DNA from: Simiduia curdlanivorans
Lineage (GTDB): Bacteria; Pseudomonadota; Gammaproteobacteria; Pseudomonadales; Cellvibrionaceae
Assembly: GCF_030409605.1 (NCBI RefSeq)
Contig: NZ_JAUFQG010000004.1
Span: forward strand, 1,474,001-1,538,000
Direction: 5' to 3'
Length of the DNA: 64,000 nt
This document shows, piece after piece, positions 9,623 through 17,705 of this stretch. The notes under the pieces are model-generated. The model searched no databases, was not told the DNA's origin, and saw only the letters and a list, made by a program, of their open reading frames with translations. The position numbers and the translations under genes were made by a program. How positions within the stretch are numbered: position 1 is the stretch's first letter; each line of letters starts with the position of its first letter.

Positions 9623-10812
9623 TCTAGGCCCAACAGTTGTTTTAAATAAATTTTAAATTCAAATATGGCCGGCTTTAAATCATTCCAGCGATTAATTTCG
9701 TGCTTTGTCTTTGGTGAAAATGGATTGAAAAAGCTGAGTAGCCTAGAAATTTTACTAGACAATTTTCTGTTTGATTTCAGAAATAGATAGAGGCTATCAA
9801 CGTCGCCCAGAAGCCAACGCAGGCGTTGGCCGGTTCGGTAGGGTGTAATTGCCTCGCAAGGTAAGTTTAGTGCAAGGCAAACTAAGTGCTTCGGAAAATT
9901 CGCTCCAGCATCAATTGATAATTGTAGTGACCCCCAAAAACGCGTATTCACTTCCATTAAATAAGCCGTGCCGTCTGGAGCAATGCGAAATTCGACCATT
10001 GCAACACCGTGCCAATTCACCGCAGACATGAGTTGCTCAGTCAGGATCTTGAGTGCTGGGTTTACCTTGGCACTTTCGCTCAATACGCTCACTCCACCCT
10101 CAGGAGGTTTTTCGCGAAGGCGAGTATGGGCAAAAAATAGAATAGGCTCGCTTTGATGGTACAGGCAGAAAACACCTGCGCCATGCCCTGGAATAAACGC
10201 CTGAATCATAAAGGCTGAATTTTTGAGGTAGTCAGCCCGCGCTAGGTGAGCGCGTAACTCATCTTCAGATTTGACAACTTTAACCGAGGTTTTTACCCAT
10301 GCGCCGTCTCGATACAACGTTGACTGACAAGGTTTCAGGACGAGAGGGTATGTCAGGCTAGAAATATCGAGCGTTGCGGTGCTGTCATAGCGCTGACTAG
10401 ACGGCGTAGCGAAGCCTAATTTCTTGGCTAGCGCTAGTAAGTTGGACTTGTCCGCAAGCTGCATCACGGTATCAAGTGGCGCAAAAGGTAGGTCAACATC
10501 TGGCAGCTGCTCGTGATGTAGCAGAATCAGCTGACTGGTAATTTCTGTGACTGGCAGTACCAGGGAAAACTGATCGCTGGCCTGCGCCTTTGTAAGCCAG
10601 GCTAGGAAGGCTTGGGGGTCTGTTTCGGAACTAGGGCACTGTAAATAGCGGGCGCTATATCTAGAACTTCCGGCGAGCGACTGGCTTGTGGAATCAGCGG
10701 TGTAGATGGTTAATTGCGGTAAATCGCCAAGGGCGCGCACTGAGGCAAGGGCGCTGCGTTGGTTTGCGTCTAATACAAGTATTTTGTGCTGTTGGTTGGT
10801 TAAATTATCCAT
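9619..10812 (-). CDS. ATP-grasp carboxylate-amine ligase-like protein
   Basis: 397 residues beginning with a pre-ATP-grasp fold (HKILVLDANQRSALASVRALGDL...IYTADSTSQSLAGSSRYS). The ATP-grasp core follows: YPLVLKPCQSTLYRDG (lysine binding ATP phosphate), FMIQAFIPGHGAGVF and YLMEVNTRFWGSLQLSIDAGANFP (metal-binding E-x-N). This layout is close to PurK/CarB-type ligases found in EPS and antibiotic loci. It would join a carboxylate to an amine via an acyl phosphate; the substrates are not readable from sequence. First gene of the minus-strand operon with the two deacetylases and FemAB, which suggests a role in decorating the polymer with an amide-linked group (inference). Confidence 0.75.
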   Translation of the reverse strand: MDNLTNQQHKILVLDANQRSALASVRALGDLPQLTIYTADSTSQSLAGSSRYSARYLQCPSSETDPQAFLAWLTKAQASDQFSLVLPVTEITSQLILLHHEQLPDVDLPFAPLDTVMQLADKSNLLALAKKLGFATPSSQRYDSTATLDISSLTYPLVLKPCQSTLYRDGAWVKTSVKVVKSEDELRAHLARADYLKNSAFMIQAFIPGHGAGVFCLYHQSEPILFFAHTRLREKPPEGGVSVLSESAKVNPALKILTEQLMSAVNWHGVAMVEFRIAPDGTAYLMEVNTRFWGSLQLSIDAGANFPKHLVCLALNLPCEAITPYRTGQRLRWLLGDVDSLYLFLKSNRKLSSKISRLLSFFNPFSPKTKHEINRWNDLKPAIFEFKIYLKQLLGLD

Positions 10813-11225
10813 AATCCTAGCCTACGGCCGCCCCATCAATGGGTTTCATCACAGCGCAAATAATACCGTATATCCGTGCCATTTAGTACTCGGCGTAAGG
10901 CCTGTACAACACAAAGATAGATTATAGATTTTATCTATAAGTCCCGCCTTCCAAGTGTTCTGAGGCTATTGATCTACCCGCTATTGGTTTTTTTGCATCA
11001 TAGGTGCTGCCGTTGATGGGGTTGGAGGCTTCCGCAGGTACACAAGTCAATATGAAATGTGAACACTGTCTGACATCTATAGCTGGCCATTCTAAACATG
11101 CCTGTGTTTGTAATACGCATGCTGCTAAAATGGCGCCGTGAACCCAGTGTGAGTTGATTTTATGGGGGACCACAGGAAGATTCATGTGCCTAGAGCGGAA
11201 AGCAGAGCGCTTTAGGACTTATTAG
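10813..11225. other. 413-bp divergent intergenic region
   Basis: Separates the ATP-grasp operon (minus) from the GT4 gene (plus) and should hold both promoters. The only clear structure is an AT-rich inverted repeat at 10922-10940. No convincing -35/-10 pair was found. A 84-codon minus-strand frame covers 10931-11185 but lacks recognisable features. Confidence 0.5.
10922..10940. repeat. AT-rich 19-bp inverted repeat (candidate operator)
   Basis: TTATAGAT-TTT-ATCTATAA, perfect 8-bp arms. It lies about 110 bp upstream of the ATP-grasp start and could be an operator or the base of a hairpin; no T-tract supports a terminator. Confidence 0.45.
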
Positions 11226-12338
11226 ATGGAAATTAGACCTATGCAGGGCAGCACAATCCTTCATGTTATAGACACCACAGGGCCCGGTGGCGCTGAAACT
11301 ATATTTACCCAGCTATGCGCCGAATCAAATCAAAGAGGCTACCACGCATTGGCACTTATTCGTGGTGAGGGCTGGGTGTCTCGAGAGCTCGAACGGTTAG
11401 GTGTCGAAACCCTAATCGTGAATTGTAAGGGTTCATTTAACGTTCGTTTTCTTGCAACATTGATTCGAATAATACTGACCAGAAAGGTCAAATTGATACA
11501 GTCCCACCTTTTGGGTTCCAATGTCTATGCTAGCTTGGCTGGTTTGCTAACCGCTAGACCGGTGTATTCAACATTTCATGGCTTTGTAGATATCGGTGAG
11601 CACGAACGATTTCGTGCACTAAAATTTTTCGCCATCCGTTACGGATCTAGAGCCGTATTTGCGGTAACGGAATCTTTGGCGTCAATGTTAGTAAAATCCA
11701 CCTCTATAAATGAAAAGCAGGTAGTTGTAATCCCCAATGGCGTTGACACAGAGTATTTCTTTTCGCGCAATATGTATGAAATAGCCAGTGCTGGGCCTGT
11801 GAAAATAGGGTGCCTAGGCAATGTGCGCACGGCGAAAAATTACCCCATCGCCATTCTTATGATGAAGCACCTAAAAGAACAAGGGCTAAATGCCGAATTA
11901 CATATAGCGGGTGATGATACAAACGCTTTGGCTGAGTCCTGTCGGGCTCAGGCGCTCGAACTCGGTGTGTCCGATAGTATAGTGTGGCGCGGCTTTGTGG
12001 CAAATACGCCGGCGTATCTAAATGAACTAGATATTTTTTTACTTTGTTCCTCTAGTGAAGGGCATCCGCTCGCCTTAACCCAAGCCATGTCCTGTGGGTT
12101 GCCCATTGTGACCACCGCTTGCGGAGTTGAGAATATTGTTGCACAAGGCGAAACGGCGGTAATTGTAGAAAATCAGAGTGTGACCGCCATTGTTGACGGT
12201 GTGCAGCAATTAGCCAGTGATGTGGTGTTAAGATCAACATTAGGCCAAACTGCTGCGAAAGTTGCTCGTGACAAGTGGTCTTTAGCTTTTACATTGAATA
12301 ACTATTTTAAGAATTATGGCATTAGCAATGATGAATGA
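11226..12338 (+). CDS. Glycosyltransferase family 4
   Basis: 370 residues, ATG with AGGA 8 bp upstream. The N-terminal Rossmann domain opens with ILHVIDTTGPGGAETIFTQLC, the glycine-rich acceptor loop typical of EPS GT4 enzymes. The C-terminal domain shows VIPNGVDTEYF, GCLGNVRTAKNYPIAILMM and FLLCSSSEGHPLALTQAMSCGLPIVTT, which includes the E-x7-E nucleotide-sugar motif. It is a retaining, cytoplasmic/inner-membrane-face sugar transferase that extends the EPS repeat unit. The phosphatase gene downstream overlaps it by 23 bp. Confidence 0.88.
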   Translation: MEIRPMQGSTILHVIDTTGPGGAETIFTQLCAESNQRGYHALALIRGEGWVSRELERLGVETLIVNCKGSFNVRFLATLIRIILTRKVKLIQSHLLGSNVYASLAGLLTARPVYSTFHGFVDIGEHERFRALKFFAIRYGSRAVFAVTESLASMLVKSTSINEKQVVVIPNGVDTEYFFSRNMYEIASAGPVKIGCLGNVRTAKNYPIAILMMKHLKEQGLNAELHIAGDDTNALAESCRAQALELGVSDSIVWRGFVANTPAYLNELDIFLLCSSSEGHPLALTQAMSCGLPIVTTACGVENIVAQGETAVIVENQSVTAIVDGVQQLASDVVLRSTLGQTAAKVARDKWSLAFTLNNYFKNYGISNDE

Positions 12339-12906
12339 ATCGCGAGTTATGACAAGTATTGCAGAAAATTTTGGCAGCAAGAAAGGAATGCTCAAGCACT
12401 ATTACTATCAAGTACTGGATAAGATATTTAACAAATACAAACGCTATAAAGTAGTTCACCATAAGCCTGCTCGAATCGTATTTGTATGCAAGGGTAATAT
12501 TTGTCGAAGTGCTTTTGCTGAGTGGCTGTTTAAGGAAAAGTCGAATATCCCCGTGTGCTCAATTGGATTGGATACTAAGACCGGGGGGGCGGCAAACTCC
12601 AGAGTTGCAGCACTATCGGAGAAAATGGGTGTGTCACTTGAAGCGCATAGAACTACCTCTATCAGGGACTACGTATATCAGCCCGGAGATTCCTTTGTAT
12701 GCATGGAGCCATATCAAGCAAAGTTATTAAGTGCAATCTATAGCGATTCTCAAATTCTATTGCTAGGTGCATTCGCAACAAATAAAAACGTATATATCCA
12801 TGACCCCTATTCGGCCAGTGATAGTTACGCGAGTAACTGTTTGGTGCATCTTTCTGAGTGCACATTAAATTTAATTTCTCATTTAGACGCTGCACCTAGG
12901 TCCTGA
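12316..12906 (+). CDS. Low-molecular-weight protein-tyrosine phosphatase (Wzb-like)
   Basis: 196 residues, longer than the usual 145-160 because of a basic N-terminal extension of about 50 residues; internal ATGs at 12328, 12331 and 12349 could shorten it slightly. The catalytic loop VCKGNICRSAFAE carries the C-x5-R(S) signature (Cys at about residue 58, Arg at 64), and the general-acid aspartate is in HDPY at about residue 163. In EPS systems these enzymes dephosphorylate the BY-kinase/chain-length complex. In this window the candidate kinase lacks its Walker A lysine, so the substrate of this phosphatase is uncertain. Overlaps the GT4 gene and lies 4 bp before the O-antigen ligase-like gene. 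Confidence 0.87.
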   Translation: MALAMMNESRVMTSIAENFGSKKGMLKHYYYQVLDKIFNKYKRYKVVHHKPARIVFVCKGNICRSAFAEWLFKEKSNIPVCSIGLDTKTGGAANSRVAALSEKMGVSLEAHRTTSIRDYVYQPGDSFVCMEPYQAKLLSAIYSDSQILLLGAFATNKNVYIHDPYSASDSYASNCLVHLSECTLNLISHLDAAPRS

Positions 12907-12910
12907 ACGA

Positions 12911-14164
12911 ATGCTGGCCGATCTAAAATACTTTATTGCTGAGTGCCGAAAACAAGATTTAGCGTTTTACTGCGCTTGTGCTTATTTAGTCTTTGAATAC
13001 TTGCGGCCGCACACCATCTTCCCTTGGTTAGACTTTCTGCCGTGGGCTCAGCTTTCTTTAGTGATCGGTTGCATAGCATTATTTAAAAATGGTGAACTAA
13101 AAATTCAGGGGACGCATATCTATGTGGCTCTATTCGCGTTAACGTGCATATTTTCCTATTTAAATACTGAGTTTCCTGAGTCGGCTAAGAAAGTGATTGA
13201 TGTGCCAATATCATGGTTTGTAGTCGTTCTGATGTTTTCTAATAGCATTCGAAACTTTAAGCAGTTCAAGCTTATTTTAATTCTATTTTTCTTAATCATC
13301 TTCAAAATGTCGTTGTTTGGTGCGAAAACCTGGGCGCTGAGGGGGTTCTCTTTTACTTCCTGGGGGATTGCTGGGCCGCGCGGTTGGTTTGAAAATTCTG
13401 GCGAGTTGGCGCTGATCATGGTGATTTTTACATGTATGAGTTTCGGCTTTTTATTGATGCACGAAAAAGTTAATAAGCTCTATTATTTAGCTCCGCTTAC
13501 TGGAGCAATGACGGTTATTGCTGCTAGTTCTCGGGGTAGTCAGCTGGCTCTAGCTGTTGTTTTTATTATTGCAGCCATAGCTATTTGGAAAGTTAATATT
13601 AAAAACATGCTGGCCTTTTCCTTGCTGGCATTTTTTGCTCTAACGTTTTTGCCGGAAGAGCAAAAGGCTAGGTTTGAATCTATGGGCAGTGACGCCACAT
13701 CCGAGTCTCGTTTGGTGTATTGGTCTGCTGGGCTTGATATGCTCGGTGAGAACAAGTTGTTTGGTGTTGGATTGAATGCATTTCCAGAATACTTCGAGCG
13801 ATACTATTATGACCCGTCTGCCTTTAAAGCATTCTCGTATCGAAAAGAAGTTGCTCATAACACGCTAATTCAAGCCGCAAGTGAAATGGGCTACCCTGGA
13901 CTATTTGCTTACTGCTTAATGGTTTTCCAATGTCTCGTATTAACCCAAAAAATTAGATCTAGTGCACATTCTCGGAGTTTTCATACGGAGGTAGTTGGCT
14001 ATACCCGTTATGTCGATTTGGCATTGCTCGGATACTTTATATCTTCTTTTTTTATGTCTGTGGCTCTTTATCCCTATATCTACTTTCTTTTAGGTATAAA
14101 TCAAGGCCTTTTGAATTGCTTTTCTTCTAAAAATGGAAAAAAGCTAAGTCAAGCGTTAAGTTAA
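12911..14164 (+). CDS. O-antigen ligase/polymerase-like membrane protein of the XrtA system
   Basis: 417 residues with roughly ten to twelve hydrophobic helices. The features EYLRPHTIFPWLDFLPWAQ near the N-terminus, GWFENSGELALIMV, SSRGSQLALAVVF and the loop ESRLVYWSAGLDM...AHNTLIQAASEMGYPGL match the 'putative O-glycosylation ligase, exosortase A-associated' family (TIGR03097, Wzy_C fold). It probably polymerises or ligates EPS units in the periplasm; the alternative is glycan transfer to protein. Third gene of a tight plus-strand cluster with the GT4 and phosphatase. Confidence 0.85.
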   Translation: MLADLKYFIAECRKQDLAFYCACAYLVFEYLRPHTIFPWLDFLPWAQLSLVIGCIALFKNGELKIQGTHIYVALFALTCIFSYLNTEFPESAKKVIDVPISWFVVVLMFSNSIRNFKQFKLILILFFLIIFKMSLFGAKTWALRGFSFTSWGIAGPRGWFENSGELALIMVIFTCMSFGFLLMHEKVNKLYYLAPLTGAMTVIAASSRGSQLALAVVFIIAAIAIWKVNIKNMLAFSLLAFFALTFLPEEQKARFESMGSDATSESRLVYWSAGLDMLGENKLFGVGLNAFPEYFERYYYDPSAFKAFSYRKEVAHNTLIQAASEMGYPGLFAYCLMVFQCLVLTQKIRSSAHSRSFHTEVVGYTRYVDLALLGYFISSFFMSVALYPYIYFLLGINQGLLNCFSSKNGKKLSQALS

Positions 14165-14301
14165 TATGCATTAAGGAGATTGGTCTTTCTATAGCACCTA
14201 ATCTATAGTAACTGGGTTGGTGTATCTGACAATTTTAGAATGATAAGATATGTTCGTATCGCCAATAAAGTTTGAAATAAACGAGTTAATGTGGTGATTA
14301 A

Positions 14302-15168
14302 ATGAAAACAATTCTTGCTTGTGCTTACCCTCTAATATTATCAATTCTATCGCCTGTTGCGTTGGCTGAATTAGATATTGGGCTAGTCGACCCTGAGTGG
14401 GAGTTTTCTGATGATTTCGAATCTCCGACCCCTGACGCTTCCTTTTGGCAGGGGGAGGGAGTCTACTTAAGGTACAGCATTCCGGACCCGACATCTTCTG
14501 GTAACAAAGTAATGGAGATGAAGTACGTACCTAATTCAGAGGGGTCTGGCGACTCTTGGTCTGAATATGATTTTAGGTTAGGTGTAAACGCGGTACAGTT
14601 ACATATGAGCTTTGATATATACATTCCGGAGGACTATATACACATTGAGCACAACCATAAATTATTTTATCTTTGGTCAGGTGTTTACGGAACATCAAAT
14701 GCAAATATATCTATAAACAGTGAAATGTGGGGTATGCCTGGTGGTGCCTCGCCTTCGATTTATATTGGTGTTGATGGCAATAATTATGGACACTCAATGA
14801 TTAGTGGTGAGCCACTTATTATGAAGGATCGGGAGGGATCATGGAGTCGTATAGACGTATTGTTGCAGCTTGCAGAGGATTCTCATACTAAAGGTTCTGT
14901 GGAGATATACAAAGACGGAGTGTTCATCACTGGTACGCATCATCCCCAATTACAAAAGGCATATACTCAAGCGCCTCTCGGAAAAAACCTTATTCCATTC
15001 TCTACAAGAGGTAACTTCATTGATCAAGGAACATTATTAGGTTGGGCTAATGGAGCAGATGGAGGAGGCTTCTTGGTTGATACTGTATTCCTTATTGATA
15101 ATTTCAAAATTCAAGCAAACTCTAAAATAGGTGCTACTAAAGGAAGTCGGCGCGCGAAGGTCCCTTAG
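14302..15168 (+). CDS. Secreted jelly-roll protein, possible polysaccharide lyase or EPS-binding protein
   Basis: 288 residues. A Sec signal (KTILACAYPLILSILSPVALA, cut before ELDIG) is clear. The mature part is beta-rich with patterns such as FSDDFESPTPDASFWQG, YDFRLGVNAVQLHMSFDIYIPEDYI, HKLFYLWSGVYG, SWSRIDVLLQLAEDS and FLVDTVFLIDNFKI, which look like a concanavalin/LamG-type sandwich as seen in alginate/glucuronan-lyase-like proteins. I do not recognise a specific family and cannot point to catalytic residues. It lies among EPS genes, so EPS cleavage or binding during export is plausible. Base composition is AT-richer than the flanking genes. Confidence 0.55.
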   Translation: MKTILACAYPLILSILSPVALAELDIGLVDPEWEFSDDFESPTPDASFWQGEGVYLRYSIPDPTSSGNKVMEMKYVPNSEGSGDSWSEYDFRLGVNAVQLHMSFDIYIPEDYIHIEHNHKLFYLWSGVYGTSNANISINSEMWGMPGGASPSIYIGVDGNNYGHSMISGEPLIMKDREGSWSRIDVLLQLAEDSHTKGSVEIYKDGVFITGTHHPQLQKAYTQAPLGKNLIPFSTRGNFIDQGTLLGWANGADGGGFLVDTVFLIDNFKIQANSKIGATKGSRRAKVP

Positions 15169-15318
15169 AATGAACTAACTGCCCCGCGCAGGGGATTAGC
15201 ATTTCTATGCGCGCGTACGCACCGTGGAGACTAATTTTTTTGGTATACACTAAATTGTTAATGTGTTGTAAAAGTGTTTTTTAAAAAGTTTGTATTTCTT
15301 AAAATGGTTTGTGTTGGC

Positions 15319-16290
15319 CTACAGTAAATATTGTTTTAGCGTGTTATAACTACGTTTGACTAATTCTATGGTTGCTCTCAGCGCTCCTTTTACTTTTCTG
15401 GTTGGATGTCCGGCAATTTTTAGCGAGTTGATGTAGTAGCCTAGGCCTTCAATAACACTACCGTTTCGAAGCTGGTAGGTCGAGGCGTCGATGTTTGCAC
15501 GTATTAGTCTGTCGTTGAGGGCGATTCTTTGGTCGGAGCTTAGGTCTGAGTATTCTGCGAGAACTAAAAGCGCCTGTAATTTATCCGTAGATATGTTTTG
15601 CCAATGTTTAGTTGTGTTGCTGTCGTGCCTTCTCATCTCCATTAAAATATTGTCATTGAATACGGCGCCGCCTCGTGTAGATACTTTCAGCACAAACTCG
15701 GCGTCTTCGCAAATTTTTAACTTTGTACTAAATAGAAGTCCTTTCAAGTAAGACTTCCTGAACATGATGGCAGAGGTAAACGCCGGAAATTCACCGAACT
15801 TTATAAGTGTGGTGAATGATCTTCCCTCTATGGCGGTTAGGTTTCCTGTCGGCTTGGCCCTCGTCCTAGCTAAGGCTAGTTCATGATAGAATGAAAACTG
15901 CGGTAGAAATTTAACTCTATTAGTAGCGTCGAATCGAATGAAATTGGTAATGGAAAGTGCGGCGGAGGTGTGGAGATTTAGCGCGTAAGCCTGCTCTTCC
16001 AGCATGTTGGGTAACCAAAGATCGTCAGCATCTAAAAAGGCTATGTATTTTCCTTTCGCAATTTTCATTCCGAAATTTCTGGCAGAGGAGGCCCCAGAAT
16101 TTTCCTGCCTGTAGTAATACACATAGCTACAGTTTATCGATTCTAATACCGACTTCGTGTTGTCTGTGGACCCGTCGTCAATAACGATTATTTCTGTTGC
16201 TTGCAGCGTTTGATTTAGGATGGTGCGAATTGCCTCCTCAATATGCTGTGCGTTGTTGAAGGTTGGTATAATTACTGATATTGAATCCAT
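15319..16290 (-). CDS. Glycosyltransferase family 2 (GT-A)
   Basis: 323 residues. Opens directly with ISVIIPTFNNAQHIEEAIRTILNQTLQATEIIVIDDGSTDNT, continues with NFGMKIAKGKYIAFLDADDLWLPNMLEEQ (DxD metal motif) and CEDAEFVLKVSTRGG (catalytic-base E/D-D region). It is a soluble inverting sugar transferase of the EPS pathway. Last of the minus-strand AT-rich block and convergent with the jelly-roll gene; the gap between them has only a short GC hairpin near 15182. Confidence 0.88.
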   Translation of the reverse strand: MDSISVIIPTFNNAQHIEEAIRTILNQTLQATEIIVIDDGSTDNTKSVLESINCSYVYYYRQENSGASSARNFGMKIAKGKYIAFLDADDLWLPNMLEEQAYALNLHTSAALSITNFIRFDATNRVKFLPQFSFYHELALARTRAKPTGNLTAIEGRSFTTLIKFGEFPAFTSAIMFRKSYLKGLLFSTKLKICEDAEFVLKVSTRGGAVFNDNILMEMRRHDSNTTKHWQNISTDKLQALLVLAEYSDLSSDQRIALNDRLIRANIDASTYQLRNGSVIEGLGYYINSLKIAGHPTRKVKGALRATIELVKRSYNTLKQYLL

Positions 16291-16394
16291 TTATAGCGTC
16301 CGAGATCGGCAAGTCTTGCAGCGTTATATACCAAAATCTACTTTTATAATGGTCGATGTGTCACCATTTTTATAACGTAAAATGAAGCTCAATC

Positions 16395-17705
16395 TTATAA
16401 CAAAAGCGACTTAACTACTCTCATTTTTCCTGAGGGTTCTCGTTGTATTGAATCAACAAGATTTATATCAATGCTTAATTGAGAGTCAAAGGTTTCTAGC
16501 AATTTGTTGTTGATAACATGTGCATCATTGCTTGACCAGTCGTCCTTTGGGATGATATTAATAACTAAATTATTCGCTGAGGTTTGAATTGCTTGAAACT
16601 GCGAAATAACATTTCTTGCTTTTTTAAAATCTTCAATAACGTAAATAAGAGATTCGGGATGAATACTTCTGCCTGAATTAAGTTTTATAATGTCATAGGC
16701 TCTTCCTTGGATTTTTGATAGCAATGGAAGCGTTACCCCGCACGAACAAGGTTTATTGGACAGTTCTCCAAAATCGCCAGTTCTGTATCTAATTAGAGGG
16801 GTCTTAAGGTTATGGAAATCCGTTACGATAATCTCGCCGGTGCTATCGGTTTCAACAAATAGATTGTCTGCCATAACGTGCATGTTTCCACTCTTGCATT
16901 CGTGGGCAATGGAGCCTACCTCCCCGCAGCCATACTCATTAAAAACTTTGATGCCAAAGCATTTTTCAATTTTTAATCTAGCATGGGGGTAGAGAACCTC
17001 TGATGTGGTAATGATCGATATTAGACCACTTAGTGGTTTTAAGTTATGGCTGTCAATATGATTGGCTAGAGCTTCTATTACGCTAACATATCCATAGAGG
17101 TACTTCGGTCGAAATTTAAGAAGTTTCTTGTAGTAGTTTCCAAGCGATTTATCATCTAAATCAAATGCAGAAATCCGCATCCTGTTGGCTATAAAGTCAA
17201 TTATGCTGGCTTTGACTTTTGCTTTGGCTGAGTGTGGGACGCCCCAGAATCGACCTTGCGCATCTCCAACTCCAATTCCCGCCCATTCGTAGGCTCTCCA
17301 TGTGGCTGCGCGTTCTCTTGCTAGGGCGTCAGTGTTCTTTAGAATTGATACCGGCTGACCGGTGGACCCTCCAGTTGTTTTCGTTTCATATCGCAGTGAC
17401 ATGTTTGACTGGATTTTGTCTAGCGAGTTTATTAACTGGTTTTTTGATAGCGCTGGTACGGAGTTGATATCTCTGACAAGAGAAAATTTATCGATGTCGA
17501 CGTCTTTCAAGGCTTCCTTATAATATTCGCTTGATTCCTTGGCGTGCTTTAAAATCGATTGGAACATCAAGTTTTGCGAGCTCTTAATATCCTCTTTTGA
17601 TTTGTACTGAAAATTGCGATAGGCATTTAGGTGTTTAGAAATTGATTCACCTTTTAATATTGTCGCCGGATAATAGACGAAATATTTAGATAGGTAGCTA
17701 TTCAT
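16395..17705 (-). CDS. CapK/PaaK-like adenylate-forming enzyme
   Basis: 436 residues. The N-terminal helical part (YRNFQYKSKEDIKSSQNLMFQSILKHAKESSEYYKEAL) is typical of CapK/phenylacetate-CoA-ligase-like proteins in polysaccharide loci. The P-loop-like AMP motif is KTTGGSTGQPVSI, followed by FNEYGCGEVGSIAHEC, LIRYRTGDFG with a zinc-knuckle-like CSCG, and a C-terminal ESLIYVIEDF...EPSGKMRVVKSLL (equivalent to the catalytic-lysine A10 region). These enzymes activate a carboxylic acid as acyl-AMP; in EPS loci the substrate is usually not known. Its ATG directly abuts the stop of the upstream GT gene (TGA 17706-17708), showing tight coupling. Confidence 0.83.
   Translation of the reverse strand: MNSYLSKYFVYYPATILKGESISKHLNAYRNFQYKSKEDIKSSQNLMFQSILKHAKESSEYYKEALKDVDIDKFSLVRDINSVPALSKNQLINSLDKIQSNMSLRYETKTTGGSTGQPVSILKNTDALARERAATWRAYEWAGIGVGDAQGRFWGVPHSAKAKVKASIIDFIANRMRISAFDLDDKSLGNYYKKLLKFRPKYLYGYVSVIEALANHIDSHNLKPLSGLISIITTSEVLYPHARLKIEKCFGIKVFNEYGCGEVGSIAHECKSGNMHVMADNLFVETDSTGEIIVTDFHNLKTPLIRYRTGDFGELSNKPCSCGVTLPLLSKIQGRAYDIIKLNSGRSIHPESLIYVIEDFKKARNVISQFQAIQTSANNLVINIIPKDDWSSNDAHVINNKLLETFDSQLSIDINLVDSIQREPSGKMRVVKSLLL

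Noticed and set aside
10931..11185. 84-codon minus-strand frame in the divergent gap
   Set aside because: No signal, domain or family resemblance, cysteine-rich odd composition, and it overlaps the palindrome; not distinguishable from chance.
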